64,000 nt of DNA from Sulfurimonas denitrificans DSM 1251 (lineage in GTDB: Bacteria > Campylobacterota > Campylobacteria > Campylobacterales > Sulfurimonadaceae). The position numbers were made by a program, and so were the translations under genes. Location: positions 1,426,001 through 1,490,000 of the forward strand of contig NC_007575.1 in assembly GCF_000012965.1 (NCBI RefSeq), read 5' to 3'. The stretch's first letter is position 1. Each line of letters starts with the position of its first letter. Of the stretch, positions 7,992-16,954 are shown one piece after another. The notes under the pieces were generated by a model that searched no databases, was not told where the DNA came from, and was given only the letters and a program-made list of their open reading frames with translations.

Positions 7992-9133
7992 AAAATTACT
8001 TAAAATATATAATACCAGGAGTTATAGTAGTCGCTATTGGAGCTATTTTTTACAATAAAGTTTATGTTGTAAAATCAACATTTCAAACTATAAAACCCTC
8101 AATTGGTGAGTTACATGTAACTATCCGTGGTATAGGAAATGTGGACGCTAAAAATATCTACAACATCACAGCACAGAGTGGCGGGAAGATAAATGAGATT
8201 TTTTTTGACGAGGGCGATTTTGTAAAAAAAGGAGACCTGCTCCTTATTATAGATAGCGTAGATATGCCTCTTTTAGTTGAAGAAGCAAAAGCCTCACTGC
8301 TGAAAGCTGGGTTTGAAGCATCATCTTCAAAAGAGAGCAAAGAGGCTCTTGAAGCTCAAAGAACTCTTATAGAATCAACTCACGCAAGATACAAAAAACT
8401 CTTAGAGCAGAAGTACTTATCTCAAGCAGAGTATGACAAAGCAAAGAGTGATTTAACCAATATAGATGCTCAAATAGCCTCTGCAAAAGCTAAAATTGCA
8501 TCTGCATCATCTGAAGAGTTACGACTTAAAAAGAGCATAGAAGCACTTAAAGAGAAGCTTCAAAGATTTAAAATTTACTCTCCAGTAGATGGATATATAA
8601 TCTCAAAAGATGCTGAGCTTGCCTCTTACGTTCTGCCCTCTTCTACTATTTTTAAAATCGTTGATCCAAAAACACTCTGGATTCGTACAAATATTGATGA
8701 GAGAGTAGCCTCAGAGCTAAAAGTAGGGCAAAAGGCAACGATCAACTTAAGATCTAAACCAAACGAAAATATCCCTGCAACGCTTCAAAGAGTTGTAGCA
8801 ACGAGCAACGCCGTAACACTCGAGAGAGAGATAAATGTCGGTTTTGATGTTACTCCAGATAAATTTTACATAAATGAACAAGCAGAGGTACATGTAGAAG
8901 TTGCAACATATAAAGACGCTATAAAAATACCTGCCAAACTTCTTAGAACTTACAAAGAGCAAAGAGGCGTTTGGGTAGCTGATGGGGATAGCGCTCTCTT
9001 TAAACCTATAGAAATTTTGGCACAAAATGACAACGAAGTTGCTGTTAAATCTGGAATAAGCGCAGAGGCAGAACTTCTCGAACTAGATATAAGTAAAAAA
9101 CCTCTAAGCAATGGAATGAAGATTTTTAGATGA
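7988..9133 (+). CDS. Membrane-fusion (HlyD/MacA-type) periplasmic adaptor
   Basis: A 381-residue protein: N-terminal membrane anchor (about 5-25), a split lipoyl domain (IYNITAQSGGKINEIFFDEG before, RFKIYSPVDGYIISKDAELA after), a long alpha-helical hairpin in between (about 90-185, rich in Ala, Lys and Glu), then a beta-barrel segment (LWIRTNIDERVASELKVGQK). This order is that of MacA/HlyD adaptors that link an inner-membrane transporter to TolC. It overlaps the channel gene by 4 bases and the permease gene by 4 bases, so the exporter is co-translated. Confidence 0.92.
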   Translation: MKNYLKYIIPGVIVVAIGAIFYNKVYVVKSTFQTIKPSIGELHVTIRGIGNVDAKNIYNITAQSGGKINEIFFDEGDFVKKGDLLLIIDSVDMPLLVEEAKASLLKAGFEASSSKESKEALEAQRTLIESTHARYKKLLEQKYLSQAEYDKAKSDLTNIDAQIASAKAKIASASSEELRLKKSIEALKEKLQRFKIYSPVDGYIISKDAELASYVLPSSTIFKIVDPKTLWIRTNIDERVASELKVGQKATINLRSKPNENIPATLQRVVATSNAVTLEREINVGFDVTPDKFYINEQAEVHVEVATYKDAIKIPAKLLRTYKEQRGVWVADGDSALFKPIEILAQNDNEVAVKSGISAEAELLELDISKKPLSNGMKIFR

Positions 9134-10275
9134 TTGATTTAGCTGCAAAAGATATCAAACATACTCTTGGCAAGTTTTTAGTAACTGCTATGGGTGTTGG
9201 AATGTTGCTTGGCATTGTTCTTATTATGATTGGCGTTTATCGTGGAATGATGGCTGATGCTGAAACTCTTTTAAATGATATAAAAGCTGATTTATGGATA
9301 GTTCAAGAAGATACACTAGGACCTTTTGCTGAATCTTCAAGAGTTTATAGAGATATGAGAGAGACTATCTATGTTATGCAAGGCATTGAGAAAAGTGAAG
9401 CGATGACATTTCAAAATATCCAGCTCCCATCTCGTGAGAAACCAGTTCGTGTTGTAGCGGTGGGTTATGACATCTATGGCTCAATAAACCCCATAAACGA
9501 GGCAAGATTAGTAGCAGGACGAGCTTTAAAAAATGAGCATTACGAAATCGTGGTAACGGATAAAACAGGGTTTGAATTAGGTGAAATAATCAAATTAGGA
9601 AGAAACAACTATACAGTAGTCGGTATCACACACGACACTGTTTCAAATGGCGGAGACCCTCTTGTTTATCTTAACCTAAAAGATGCGCAAGAGCTTCAGT
9701 TTCTATACTCAAATAAAGAGATTCAAAATAGTGTAGCAAGAGGGGTGAAAAACTCAGAATCTGATATGGTAAATGTCATAATTGCAAGAGTAAAAAGCGG
9801 CTACGACATAGAAGAAGTGGCATCAGAGATAAGAAAATGGCAACACAAAAGCGTATATAGTGCAAAAGATCAAAAAGAGATTTTGACAAAAAACCTCATA
9901 GAGAAATCCTCAAAACAGATAGGATTATTTACCGCTATTTTAGTTGTAGTCTCAACCATTATTATCGCTCTTATCATCTACACTATGACTCTAGAGAAGA
10001 TGAAAGAGATAGCTATTATGAAGCTTATGGGACTTCCAAACTCGATTATCATCTCAATGATTGTCAAAGAGACACTGCTTCTTGGGGTCTTTGCGTTTAT
10101 ATTTGGAAATATCTTCTCTCATCTTACTTACGATAAGTTTCCAAAGAGAATTGTCTTAGAAATTCCAGATGCATGGATGCTCTTTGGTGTTATCATCATA
10201 GCCTCTATACTAGCCTCTTTTGTTGGTGTTAAAAAAGTTATCAGTGCCGACCCTGCAGCGGCAATCGGAGGGTGA
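9130..10275 (+). CDS. ABC transporter permease, FtsX/MacB-type
   Basis: A 381-residue permease with one N-terminal span (LGKFLVTAMGVGMLLGIVLI), a large periplasmic MacB core (about 40-255) and three C-terminal spans (about 265-375). The cytoplasmic EKMKEIAIMKLMGLPNSII segment between C-terminal spans is the FtsX/MacB/LolC signature. Proteins of this type work by mechanotransmission with an adaptor and TolC. Unlike E. coli MacB, the ATPase is a separate protein encoded directly downstream. The substrate could be a small molecule, lipid or peptide; the sequence does not tell. Confidence 0.9.
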   Translation: MIDLAAKDIKHTLGKFLVTAMGVGMLLGIVLIMIGVYRGMMADAETLLNDIKADLWIVQEDTLGPFAESSRVYRDMRETIYVMQGIEKSEAMTFQNIQLPSREKPVRVVAVGYDIYGSINPINEARLVAGRALKNEHYEIVVTDKTGFELGEIIKLGRNNYTVVGITHDTVSNGGDPLVYLNLKDAQELQFLYSNKEIQNSVARGVKNSESDMVNVIIARVKSGYDIEEVASEIRKWQHKSVYSAKDQKEILTKNLIEKSSKQIGLFTAILVVVSTIIIALIIYTMTLEKMKEIAIMKLMGLPNSIIISMIVKETLLLGVFAFIFGNIFSHLTYDKFPKRIVLEIPDAWMLFGVIIIASILASFVGVKKVISADPAAAIGG

Positions 10276-10276
10276 A

Positions 10277-10990
10277 ATGGAAAAAAAATCTGCCATAAAA
10301 ATCAAAAAATTAGTTAAAAATTTTGGCAAAAATGATAGCTTAGTCAAAGTAATTGACAACGCCTCGTTTGAGATAAACAAAGGCGAACTTGTAGCACTTA
10401 TCGCTCCAAGCGGTGCAGGAAAAACGACACTTTTGATGATGATTGGGTGTGTGCTTGAGCCTACTAGCGGAGAGATTTGGTTAGGAGAAGAAGTGGTCTA
10501 TAACAACAAATGGATTGCAAAAGATACACGCCGTATTCGCAGAGAGAAGATAGGTTTTATCTTTCAAGCCCACTACCTCATTCCATTTTTAAATGTTATA
10601 GAAAATATAACACTTCTGCCTCAAGTCAACAAAGTAAGCGAAAAAGAGGCAAAACAAAAAGCGATGGAGCTGCTAGAGTATCTTGAGATTGCCGATAAAG
10701 CCCACGCTATGCCATCACAACTCTCAGGCGGACAAAACCAAAGAGTAGCAATAGCTAGAGCTTTAGCTAACAACCCAGAAATTATCTTAGCCGATGAGCC
10801 AACAGCCGCACTAGACGCCCATCGCTCAATCAGCGTTATAAAAATGCTCAAAAAAATAGCAATAGAGCAAAACGTAGCCATCATCACAGTTACCCATGAT
10901 GAGAGAATTTTACCCTACTTTGACAAGATTATGAAGATACAAAACAGAGGCATTGTTTTTGAAGAGCTAGATGAAAATCAGATACTTTAA
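10277..10990 (+). CDS. ABC transporter ATPase, LolD/MacB-type
   Basis: A 237-residue ATPase with Walker A PSGAGKTTLL, Q-loop FIFQAHYLIPFL, signature LSGGQNQRVAIARAL, Walker B IILADEPTAALD and H-loop VTHDERI. The residue before PSG is Ala where Gly is usual, which is tolerated. I chose ATG 10277, one base after the permease stop and preceded by GGAGGG, rather than an upstream TTG. It powers the FtsX-type permease. The same operon continues with the two-component genes after a 33-base gap. Confidence 0.92.
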   Translation: MEKKSAIKIKKLVKNFGKNDSLVKVIDNASFEINKGELVALIAPSGAGKTTLLMMIGCVLEPTSGEIWLGEEVVYNNKWIAKDTRRIRREKIGFIFQAHYLIPFLNVIENITLLPQVNKVSEKEAKQKAMELLEYLEIADKAHAMPSQLSGGQNQRVAIARALANNPEIILADEPTAALDAHRSISVIKMLKKIAIEQNVAIITVTHDERILPYFDKIMKIQNRGIVFEELDENQIL

Positions 10991-11023
10991 AATTTTCTTC
11001 ATGATTTGTAGATATAATTTTTT

Positions 11024-11683
11024 ATGAAAATTTTATATCTTGAAGATGACATAACTCTCTGTGATACTATTGCGGAATATCTCATTGAAGAGGGGTTTGA
11101 TGTTAAAGCAGTTTATGATGGAGAAGAAGCTTTAGAGCAAGTTTACAAAGAGAGTTTTGATCTGTTTTTATTTGATGTAAATGTTCCAAAAATCAATGGA
11201 TTTAAGCTATTACATGAGTTAAGAGGAGCAAATATTTTAACTCCTACCATCTTTACAACTTCACTTCAAGGTATAAATGATTTATCTATGGGTTATGAGA
11301 GTGGCGCTGATGACTATATCAAAAAGCCCTTTGCCTTAAAAGAGCTACTCTTTCGCATAAAAGCACTTCTAAAACGAGAGTTTAAATCACAAAATTTTAT
11401 TATTAAAATAGAAGATGGAGTAAAGTTTAACACCTTTACAAATGAGCTATATATTAGGGAGCGAAAAACAGCACTAAACCCAAAAGAGACTCTTTTGCTA
11501 AAACTTCTTCTAAAACATCAAAATGAGTGCGTCTTGCTAGAGGATATCTACTCCGAGCTCTGGACACATGATGAGCCATATAGCGATATGAGTTTAAGAA
11601 CGTATATAAAAAATCTACGTAAACTTATAGGAAAAGAGATGATAATAAGCATAAAAAAAGTTGGATATAAACTTGTACAGTAG
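11024..11683 (+). CDS. OmpR/PhoB-family response regulator
   Basis: A 219-residue protein with an N-terminal receiver (acidic pair at 8-9, phospho-acceptor Asp51 in LFDVNVPK, conserved Thr in FTTSLQ, Lys in YIKKPF) and a C-terminal winged-helix domain (LNPKETLLLKLLLKHQN; SLRTYIKNLRKLIG). It should bind DNA as a tandem dimer. Its place after the exporter genes suggests it controls them, possibly through the direct repeat at 6677-6696. Its 3' end overlaps the kinase gene by 23 bases. Confidence 0.93.
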   Translation: MKILYLEDDITLCDTIAEYLIEEGFDVKAVYDGEEALEQVYKESFDLFLFDVNVPKINGFKLLHELRGANILTPTIFTTSLQGINDLSMGYESGADDYIKKPFALKELLFRIKALLKREFKSQNFIIKIEDGVKFNTFTNELYIRERKTALNPKETLLLKLLLKHQNECVLLEDIYSELWTHDEPYSDMSLRTYIKNLRKLIGKEMIISIKKVGYKLVQ

Positions 11684-12821
11684 TGAAAAAAAAACCATTT
11701 TTTATGTGCTTGGACTTTATCTAAGTTCAACACTTCTGCTTATTGCCACGCTCTTTGGCAGCTACTACTTTTATAAGCAAGATGAGCTTATGCACTTGGA
11801 AGAAGATACCCTAAAGGAGTACAGCTCAAAGTTACAAGAAAAGCTCTTTGATGTACATGAAAATGGCGATGATAAGTACATGTACCCTAGATTTAAAGAG
11901 TTTGAGAGTGCCATTTATGATATTGACAAAAACCTTATCTTCTCTACAATAGATTCAAAAATAGAGACTCTTGATAATAAACTATATTTTAAAGAGGCTA
12001 AAACGTACTATGTATCTTCTATGAACCCTCACTATTTGGGCGCTGCTTTTATGGTTGTCCAAAAAAATACAAAATCATTAAATATTTTAAATGACCTCAT
12101 AGCAACAGCTATTTTCGTTATTATCCTCACCTTTATAACCTCCTATTTTCTTGTAAGAGCGGTACTAAAACCATTGAGAGACAACTTGCGACTGCTTGAC
12201 AACTTCATAAAAGAAACAACGCATGAGTTAAATACACCAATAACTACAATTATGGCAAACATAGAGACACTTGAGAGTAAAAACTGTGATGAAAAATCCC
12301 TCAAAAAATTACTAAGGATAAAAAGCGCAGCAGCTACCATCTCAAATCTTTATGAGGATTTGGTATATCTACTCTTAAACCACAAAATATCATCACAAAA
12401 TGAAGAGCTAAACTTATCTCAAATCTTGCACAATAGAGTTAGCTACTTCTCTTTTATGACAAATGCAAAAAAGCTCAATATAATAGTTGATATAGATGAT
12501 GACGTCACCTTTTTTGCAGACAAAAAAAAGATAGAAAAACTTATAGACAACATACTCTCAAACGCTATAAAATACACAAACAAAGCAACAACTATAACCA
12601 TTGTACTAAAGCCATCATATCTCTTAATTTCAGATGAGGGAAATGGGATGAGTCAAAAAGAGATAAGTGTGATTTTTCAAAGATACAAAAGATTTGATAA
12701 AACACAAGGCGGTTTTGGCATAGGATACAGCATCATAAAATCAATAATAGATGAGTACAATATAGATATAAACATAGAGTCAAAACTTCAAAAAGGTACA
12801 AAGGTAACGCTAAAATGGTAA
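11661..12821 (+). CDS. Sensor histidine kinase partner of the response regulator
   Basis: A 386-residue kinase: TM1 about 12-38, a periplasmic sensor of about 105 residues with no fold I recognise, TM2 about 143-169, no clear HAMP, then an H-box with His188 (KETTHELNTPI), N-box NILSNAIKYT, G1 box SDEGNGMS, F-box and G2 GGFGIGYSIIK. The frame has no ATG near the front; TTG 11661 or TTG 11673 is the likely start, both inside the regulator gene. It should sense an envelope signal and phosphorylate the preceding regulator. A monoheme cytochrome follows with a 7-base overlap, which hints at a redox or heme link. Confidence 0.88.
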   Translation: MDINLYSSEKKTIFYVLGLYLSSTLLLIATLFGSYYFYKQDELMHLEEDTLKEYSSKLQEKLFDVHENGDDKYMYPRFKEFESAIYDIDKNLIFSTIDSKIETLDNKLYFKEAKTYYVSSMNPHYLGAAFMVVQKNTKSLNILNDLIATAIFVIILTFITSYFLVRAVLKPLRDNLRLLDNFIKETTHELNTPITTIMANIETLESKNCDEKSLKKLLRIKSAAATISNLYEDLVYLLLNHKISSQNEELNLSQILHNRVSYFSFMTNAKKLNIIVDIDDDVTFFADKKKIEKLIDNILSNAIKYTNKATTITIVLKPSYLLISDEGNGMSQKEISVIFQRYKRFDKTQGGFGIGYSIIKSIIDEYNIDINIESKLQKGTKVTLKW

Positions 12822-13141
12822 AAGCTATATTTATTATCACTCTGTTTTTAAGCTCACTTTATGGTTCTACCTTTAAAAAAAATTGTCTAAGTTGTCACGA
12901 AAATGACTTTAAATTCAACATGATAATAAAAAAATATACCCAAAAATATAGCAGTGAGAAAAAAATTAAAGAGGCAATATTTGAATATTTAAGAGAGCCT
13001 ACAATCGAAAAAGCGATATTGCCTTATGAGTATATAAACAGATTTGGAATAAAAGCAAAAAGTAATTTAGATGATAAAACTCTAAGAGAGATGGTAGATA
13101 TTTACTACGAAATGTTTAATATAAAATCTAAAATTTATTGA
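12815..13141 (+). CDS. Small periplasmic monoheme c-type cytochrome-like protein
   Basis: A 108-residue protein with a signal peptide (VKAIFIITLFLSSLYGS) and one heme-binding motif CLSCH near residues 24-28. The rest is helical and charged (LREPTIEKAILPYEYINRFG) with a possible distal ligand Met in LREMVDIYYEMF. Its ATG overlaps the kinase stop, so it is the last gene of the efflux and two-component operon. It could be an accessory sensor subunit, an electron carrier or a by-stander; only the heme motif and export signal are seen directly. Confidence 0.75.
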   Translation: MVKAIFIITLFLSSLYGSTFKKNCLSCHENDFKFNMIIKKYTQKYSSEKKIKEAIFEYLREPTIEKAILPYEYINRFGIKAKSNLDDKTLREMVDIYYEMFNIKSKIY

Positions 13142-13398
13142 TTAAATATATTGGATATCTTTGCATCAGATATACTTTCCAAAAAAAATCAAAGTTTAAG
13201 AACAGAAATAAGTAAACTTAAGTTTTTAATAGAAAATAATTTTAAAATAAAAATTAGAACTATCTTTTTTGGTTAACATACTAATTGTACAATTCTCACA
13301 TTTATTTTATGGAGCTAAAAATATTAAGTTTAATAAACATAGTATCGATAACTTAAATAAATTCCAAACAAAAAATAGTTTAATTAGGGAGTTATAAA
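13142..13398 (+). other. Intergenic region without recognisable features
   Basis: This AT-rich stretch of 257 bases is the longest gene-free gap in the window. I find no open frame longer than about 20 codons with a start, no tRNA-like fold and no strong hairpin. It probably holds the promoter of the next gene, which has GGGAG at 13387-13391 as ribosome-binding site. Confidence 0.4.
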
Positions 13399-13686
13399 AT
13401 GAAGTGTCCTGTATGTACAAATGTTGATTTAGTTATGAGTGATAGACAGGGTGTTGAGATAGATTATTGCCCAACTTGTAGAGGTGTATGGCTTGACAGA
13501 GGCGAACTTGATAAGATAATCGAAAAAAGTGCATCTTCTTCAAGTGCAAATAATAGCAACTCACATGCTCAACCAAGATATGAAAATGCTCAAAAAGAAC
13601 ATTTCAATAAATATAATAGTCATGATAATAATGGATATCATAAAAAGAAAAAAGAGAGCTTTTTCTCAGAACTTTTCGATTTTTAA
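13399..13686 (+). CDS. Zinc-ribbon (zf-TFIIB family) protein
   Basis: A 95-residue protein. The first 45 residues are a zf-TFIIB domain: MKCPVC, then DRQGVEIDYCPTCRGVWLDR and GELDKIIEK. Two CxxC pairs would hold one zinc ion. The remainder is a low-complexity Ser/Asn/His-rich linker and a basic tail ending ESFFSELFDF. The cellular role of this family is not well established. It is 12 bases upstream of the antiporter gene and probably co-transcribed with it. Confidence 0.8.
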   Translation: MKCPVCTNVDLVMSDRQGVEIDYCPTCRGVWLDRGELDKIIEKSASSSSANNSNSHAQPRYENAQKEHFNKYNSHDNNGYHKKKKESFFSELFDF

Positions 13687-13698
13687 AAAAGAGGTTTA

Positions 13699-14679
13699 GT
13701 GATACTTTATATACTCGCAATTATTGCAGGATTTGTAATTCTTGTTTGGAGTGCGGATAAGTTTGTTAGTGGTGCGGCTTCTGTTGCAAAACATTTAGGA
13801 ATGCCTAGTTTACTGATAGGTATTTTGATAGTTGGATTTGGAACAAGTGCACCTGAAATGGTCGTCTCAGCTATTGCAGCGATGGAAGGTAATCCAGCAC
13901 TTGCTCTTGGTAATGCTTTGGGTTCTAATATTGTTAATATTGCTTTGATTTTAGGAGTTACAGCGATTGTCGCTCCTATTAGTGTGAAGTCAAAAATTGT
14001 AAGAAAAGAGATTCCTTTATTACTTTTAATTGTTTTACTCGCAGGATATATGTTAGTTGATAATGCGCTTACATTCAATGAAGGAATTGTCCTCATAATT
14101 GGTTTCTTTTCACTTATCGGTTGGTCAATTTTTGCCGCTATTAAAGGCAAAGGTGATGCACTAGAAGCTGAAATGGATAATGAGCTCATTGAACATAAAA
14201 TGAGTTTAAGGGCAGGAGTTATTTGGCTTATTATTGGTCTTGTTATGCTCATCGCAAGCTCTCGACTTTTAGTTTGGGGCGCTGTTGGAGTTGCTACAGA
14301 ATTTGGTGTGAGTGATTTGATTATTGGACTCACTATTGTCGCTCTTGGAACTTCTCTGCCTGAACTTGCAGCTTCTATCATAGCTGCAAGAAAAGGTGAA
14401 CATGACATCGCTATTGGAAATGTCGTTGGTTCTAATATGTTTAATATCTTAGCCGTTATAGGCATTGCAACGCTTATTGCACCTATGAATAATATTGCTT
14501 TAGAAGTATTGCAAAGAGATTGGCTTGTAATGTTAGTTTTAACAATTGCACTTTTAATCATGACTTATAGGTTTAAAAATCAAGATGGAAAGATTACTCG
14601 AATAAAAGGTATATTTTTAGTCGTTGCTTATGTTGCTTATAACACATACCTCGCGATGAGTTTAAGTGGAAATTTATAA
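13699..14679 (+). CDS. Calcium/sodium antiporter, CaCA family (YrbG-like)
   Basis: A 326-residue inner-membrane protein of about ten spans in two inverted halves, each carrying the alpha-repeat motif of cation/Ca2+ exchangers: GFGTSAPEMVVS with GNALGSNIVNIALILG in the first half and ALGTSLPELAAS with GNVVGSNMFNILAVIG in the second. The acidic residues in APEM and LPEL bind the cations. The start is GTG 13699; GAGG of AAAGAGG precedes it. It is expected to expel Ca2+ in exchange for Na+ or H+. A strong bidirectional terminator follows. Confidence 0.92.
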   Translation: MILYILAIIAGFVILVWSADKFVSGAASVAKHLGMPSLLIGILIVGFGTSAPEMVVSAIAAMEGNPALALGNALGSNIVNIALILGVTAIVAPISVKSKIVRKEIPLLLLIVLLAGYMLVDNALTFNEGIVLIIGFFSLIGWSIFAAIKGKGDALEAEMDNELIEHKMSLRAGVIWLIIGLVMLIASSRLLVWGAVGVATEFGVSDLIIGLTIVALGTSLPELAASIIAARKGEHDIAIGNVVGSNMFNILAVIGIATLIAPMNNIALEVLQRDWLVMLVLTIALLIMTYRFKNQDGKITRIKGIFLVVAYVAYNTYLAMSLSGNL

Positions 14680-14684
14680 TTTTT

Positions 14685-14720
14685 AAGAGAGTAAAAAGAG
14701 AGTTTTTTTACTCTCTTTTT
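14685..14720. terminator. Bidirectional rho-independent terminator
   Basis: A perfect 13-bp inverted repeat: AAGAGAGTAAAAA at 14685-14697 and TTTTTACTCTCTT at 14705-14717, with a 7-base loop and T-runs outside both arms. It separates the convergent antiporter and DUF808 genes and should work in both directions. Confidence 0.85.
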
Positions 14721-14755
14721 CATTTTTATTAAAAACTGAATTTATTGGTTTATTC

Positions 14756-15604
14756 TTAATTTTTTTGTCTCTTAAAAATCTTTACAATAAACAGAACTAC
14801 AACTCCGATAACTAAGCCAATCAACATGTCATTTAAAATTGCAGGGATTCCATCTATAAAGTAGTTATGAAAAAATTCTACTTTATGAGTTAAAATTCCA
14901 CCACCAACTAAAATCATCGCAAATGTTCCAACAAAGCCCAATGTTTTTATAAGTTTTGGCATGGCATTTATAAGAAAAAGTCCACTTTTTTGATGCTCTT
15001 TATCTATGAGATAAAATCCGACATTATCCATTCTAACTATCATTGCAACAAGTCCATAAACACCAAAAGTAGCAATGAGTGCAACTATTATAGTAGAAGA
15101 TACTTGCACCATAAATGGCTTTGTAGCGACCGCAGCAAGGGCGATTACTACAATCTCTATCGAGAGTATAAAGTCTGTTAAAATTGCTGATTTTATCTTT
15201 TGCTTTTCTATCTCTAAAATAGTCTCTGGCGTTGAGTTTAGTAGCTCTTCATTTTTCTCCTCACTAGCTTTATGAAATAGATACTCTTCAATCTTCTCAA
15301 CGCCCTCATAAAGCAAGAAAAGCGCACCAAACACAAGTATAACTGTAATCAAAGTTGGAGCTATTGCTGTTAGTAAAAATGCAACTGGCAAGATAATAAC
15401 TTTATTTTTCAGTGAACCTTTTGTTATCGCCCAAATAACCGCCAACTCTCTTGATTGCTCAAATCCTGTTGCCTTTTGAGCATTTACAGCCAAATCATCG
15501 CCAAGGATTGCCGCTGTTTTTTGAGTAGCAACTTTGCTAGCAACCGCCACATCATCAGCGAGCATTGCAATATCATCTAAAAGTAAAAAAATCCCCGATG
15601 CCAT
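14756..15604 (-). CDS. DUF808 family membrane protein (YedI-like)
   Basis: A 282-residue protein that opens with the characteristic DUF808 block SGIFLLLDDIAMLADDVAVA and continues with KTAAILGDDLAVNAQKATGF and RELAVIWAITKGSLKNK. It has about six hydrophobic spans after residue 65. The family is widespread and of unknown function, with transport suggested but unproven. It sits 22 bases downstream of the MFS gene and may share its transcript. Confidence 0.88.
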   Translation of the reverse strand: MASGIFLLLDDIAMLADDVAVASKVATQKTAAILGDDLAVNAQKATGFEQSRELAVIWAITKGSLKNKVIILPVAFLLTAIAPTLITVILVFGALFLLYEGVEKIEEYLFHKASEEKNEELLNSTPETILEIEKQKIKSAILTDFILSIEIVVIALAAVATKPFMVQVSSTIIVALIATFGVYGLVAMIVRMDNVGFYLIDKEHQKSGLFLINAMPKLIKTLGFVGTFAMILVGGGILTHKVEFFHNYFIDGIPAILNDMLIGLVIGVVVLFIVKIFKRQKN

Positions 15605-15626
15605 CTTTTGTGTTTTTCCTTGAGTT

Positions 15627-16835
15627 TTAAATTTTTACATCTTTTATATTTTGACTCTTTATTACCCATCTAAAATAGAGCGCACCAACTATAAACATAA
15701 CGCCAATGAGCGATGTTATAAACTCTAAAGAGAAGCCTTTTGTAGCCAAAAATCCTATCATGTAAGATGTAAAAGCCGCCGATAGCAAAAATAACATGTC
15801 GTTATACGCAACAATTCGTCCATAGTATTTAGAGTCTATATTTTGTTGCAAAAGCGTATATGTATATGACCACAACGTTGTAGTAAAAAGCCCAACAAAA
15901 ACACTAGCAACTAGTGACATGTAGAAATCCTTCATCAAATAAGCCCATAGCCAAATTGCCAAAGCTTGAAATAAAAAGAAGTAAGAGAATCTTTTATTAT
16001 TTACCCATTTTGATAAAAGTATAGGTCCTATTACCAGACCAATTGCCCTTGAAGTGTGCATCATTCCAAGCGCCAAAGAGGTAGCAATTATAGAAGCATA
16101 ATATTTATCTACCATCAAAGCAACCAAAGCATCAAAGGCAGTAAAACCTACAAAAGCATGAAGCATCATCAGATGCAGGGCACTTGGTGTTCGCTTAAGA
16201 TATCTAAAAGTGTCATGCATCATCTCTATAAAACTCTCTTTGCTTTTTATAAACTCTATATCTATTTTTGTCTTATAGAGAATATAAAAGGCAACAACAA
16301 ACATAAGTGCATCAAGAATAAATGCTACTTTTACTCCAAATAGATAGACAACAAAGCCGCTAAGTGCCATTCCTAAAGTGTAGGAGAATGACCAAATTAT
16401 TGAGTGTATCTCATTAGCTTTTTGCAGTTTTTTGCCATCTAGAATTTTTGGCAGAAGAGACATCTCTGTAGTGAAATAAAAACTAGCTGCTGACATCTTT
16501 AAAAAGACTAACATGTACAAAAGCCATAAATCTGAAATATTATTTACAAAAACAAGAAAAAGAGTTGTAAATATCTCAAATACAAGCAGAGATAAAAGAA
16601 GTTTTTTTGGTTTTACACTATCAATAATAGAGCCTGAAAATGGAGCTTGAATAATTCCTGAGAGAAAATGAAGCATAGCAGTAAAAGCAATAACCTCGGC
16701 AGATACATCCATTTTTAAGAGCAAAGTATAGATAGCCACATTGCTAAACCAAGCGCCAAAATAAGCTATTAACTGCACTATAGATAGGCGTTTTAAAGTA
16801 GGTTGGGATTGTAATAGCTTAATGTACTCATTCAT
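15627..16835 (-). CDS. MFS transporter
   Basis: A 402-residue protein with about twelve hydrophobic spans. The loop between spans 2 and 3 reads SGSIIDSVKPKKLL, a weakened form of the MFS motif GxLaDrxGrkxxl. The family resemblance is to the EntS/MFS_3 type exporters. The substrate is not evident. ATG 16835 follows a short AT-rich divergent region shared with flaG. Confidence 0.8.
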   Translation of the reverse strand: MNEYIKLLQSQPTLKRLSIVQLIAYFGAWFSNVAIYTLLLKMDVSAEVIAFTAMLHFLSGIIQAPFSGSIIDSVKPKKLLLSLLVFEIFTTLFLVFVNNISDLWLLYMLVFLKMSAASFYFTTEMSLLPKILDGKKLQKANEIHSIIWSFSYTLGMALSGFVVYLFGVKVAFILDALMFVVAFYILYKTKIDIEFIKSKESFIEMMHDTFRYLKRTPSALHLMMLHAFVGFTAFDALVALMVDKYYASIIATSLALGMMHTSRAIGLVIGPILLSKWVNNKRFSYFFLFQALAIWLWAYLMKDFYMSLVASVFVGLFTTTLWSYTYTLLQQNIDSKYYGRIVAYNDMLFLLSAAFTSYMIGFLATKGFSLEFITSLIGVMFIVGALYFRWVIKSQNIKDVKI

Positions 16836-16891
16836 AAATGCAAGGGTATCATAAAATTATGTAAAAAAAATAAAAAAAAATATCTTTAAAT

Positions 16892-16918
16892 TAAAGTATT
16901 TTTTTTTTATGCCGATTT
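16892..16918 (+). promoter_or_regulatory. Sigma-28 (FliA) promoter for flaG
   Basis: TAAA at 16892-16895, exactly 15 bases, then GCCGATTT at 16911-16918. This matches the FliA consensus TAAA-N15-GCCGATAA at eleven of twelve fixed positions. The start codon of flaG is 36 bases further on. Confidence 0.8.
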
Positions 16919-16954
16919 GGAGTCTAGTAATGTTATAAAAATAAGGAGTAAGTC

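Noticed and set aside
10220-10276. An upstream TTG start for the ABC ATPase
   Set aside because: It would overlap the permease by 56 bases and add a leader unlike the family; ATG 10277 has GGAGGG in front.
13707-14561. A 284-codon minus-strand open frame opposite the Ca/Na antiporter
   Set aside because: It is the mirror of a clear CaCA antiporter with both alpha-repeat motifs; the composition is skewed and it has no ribosome-binding site.
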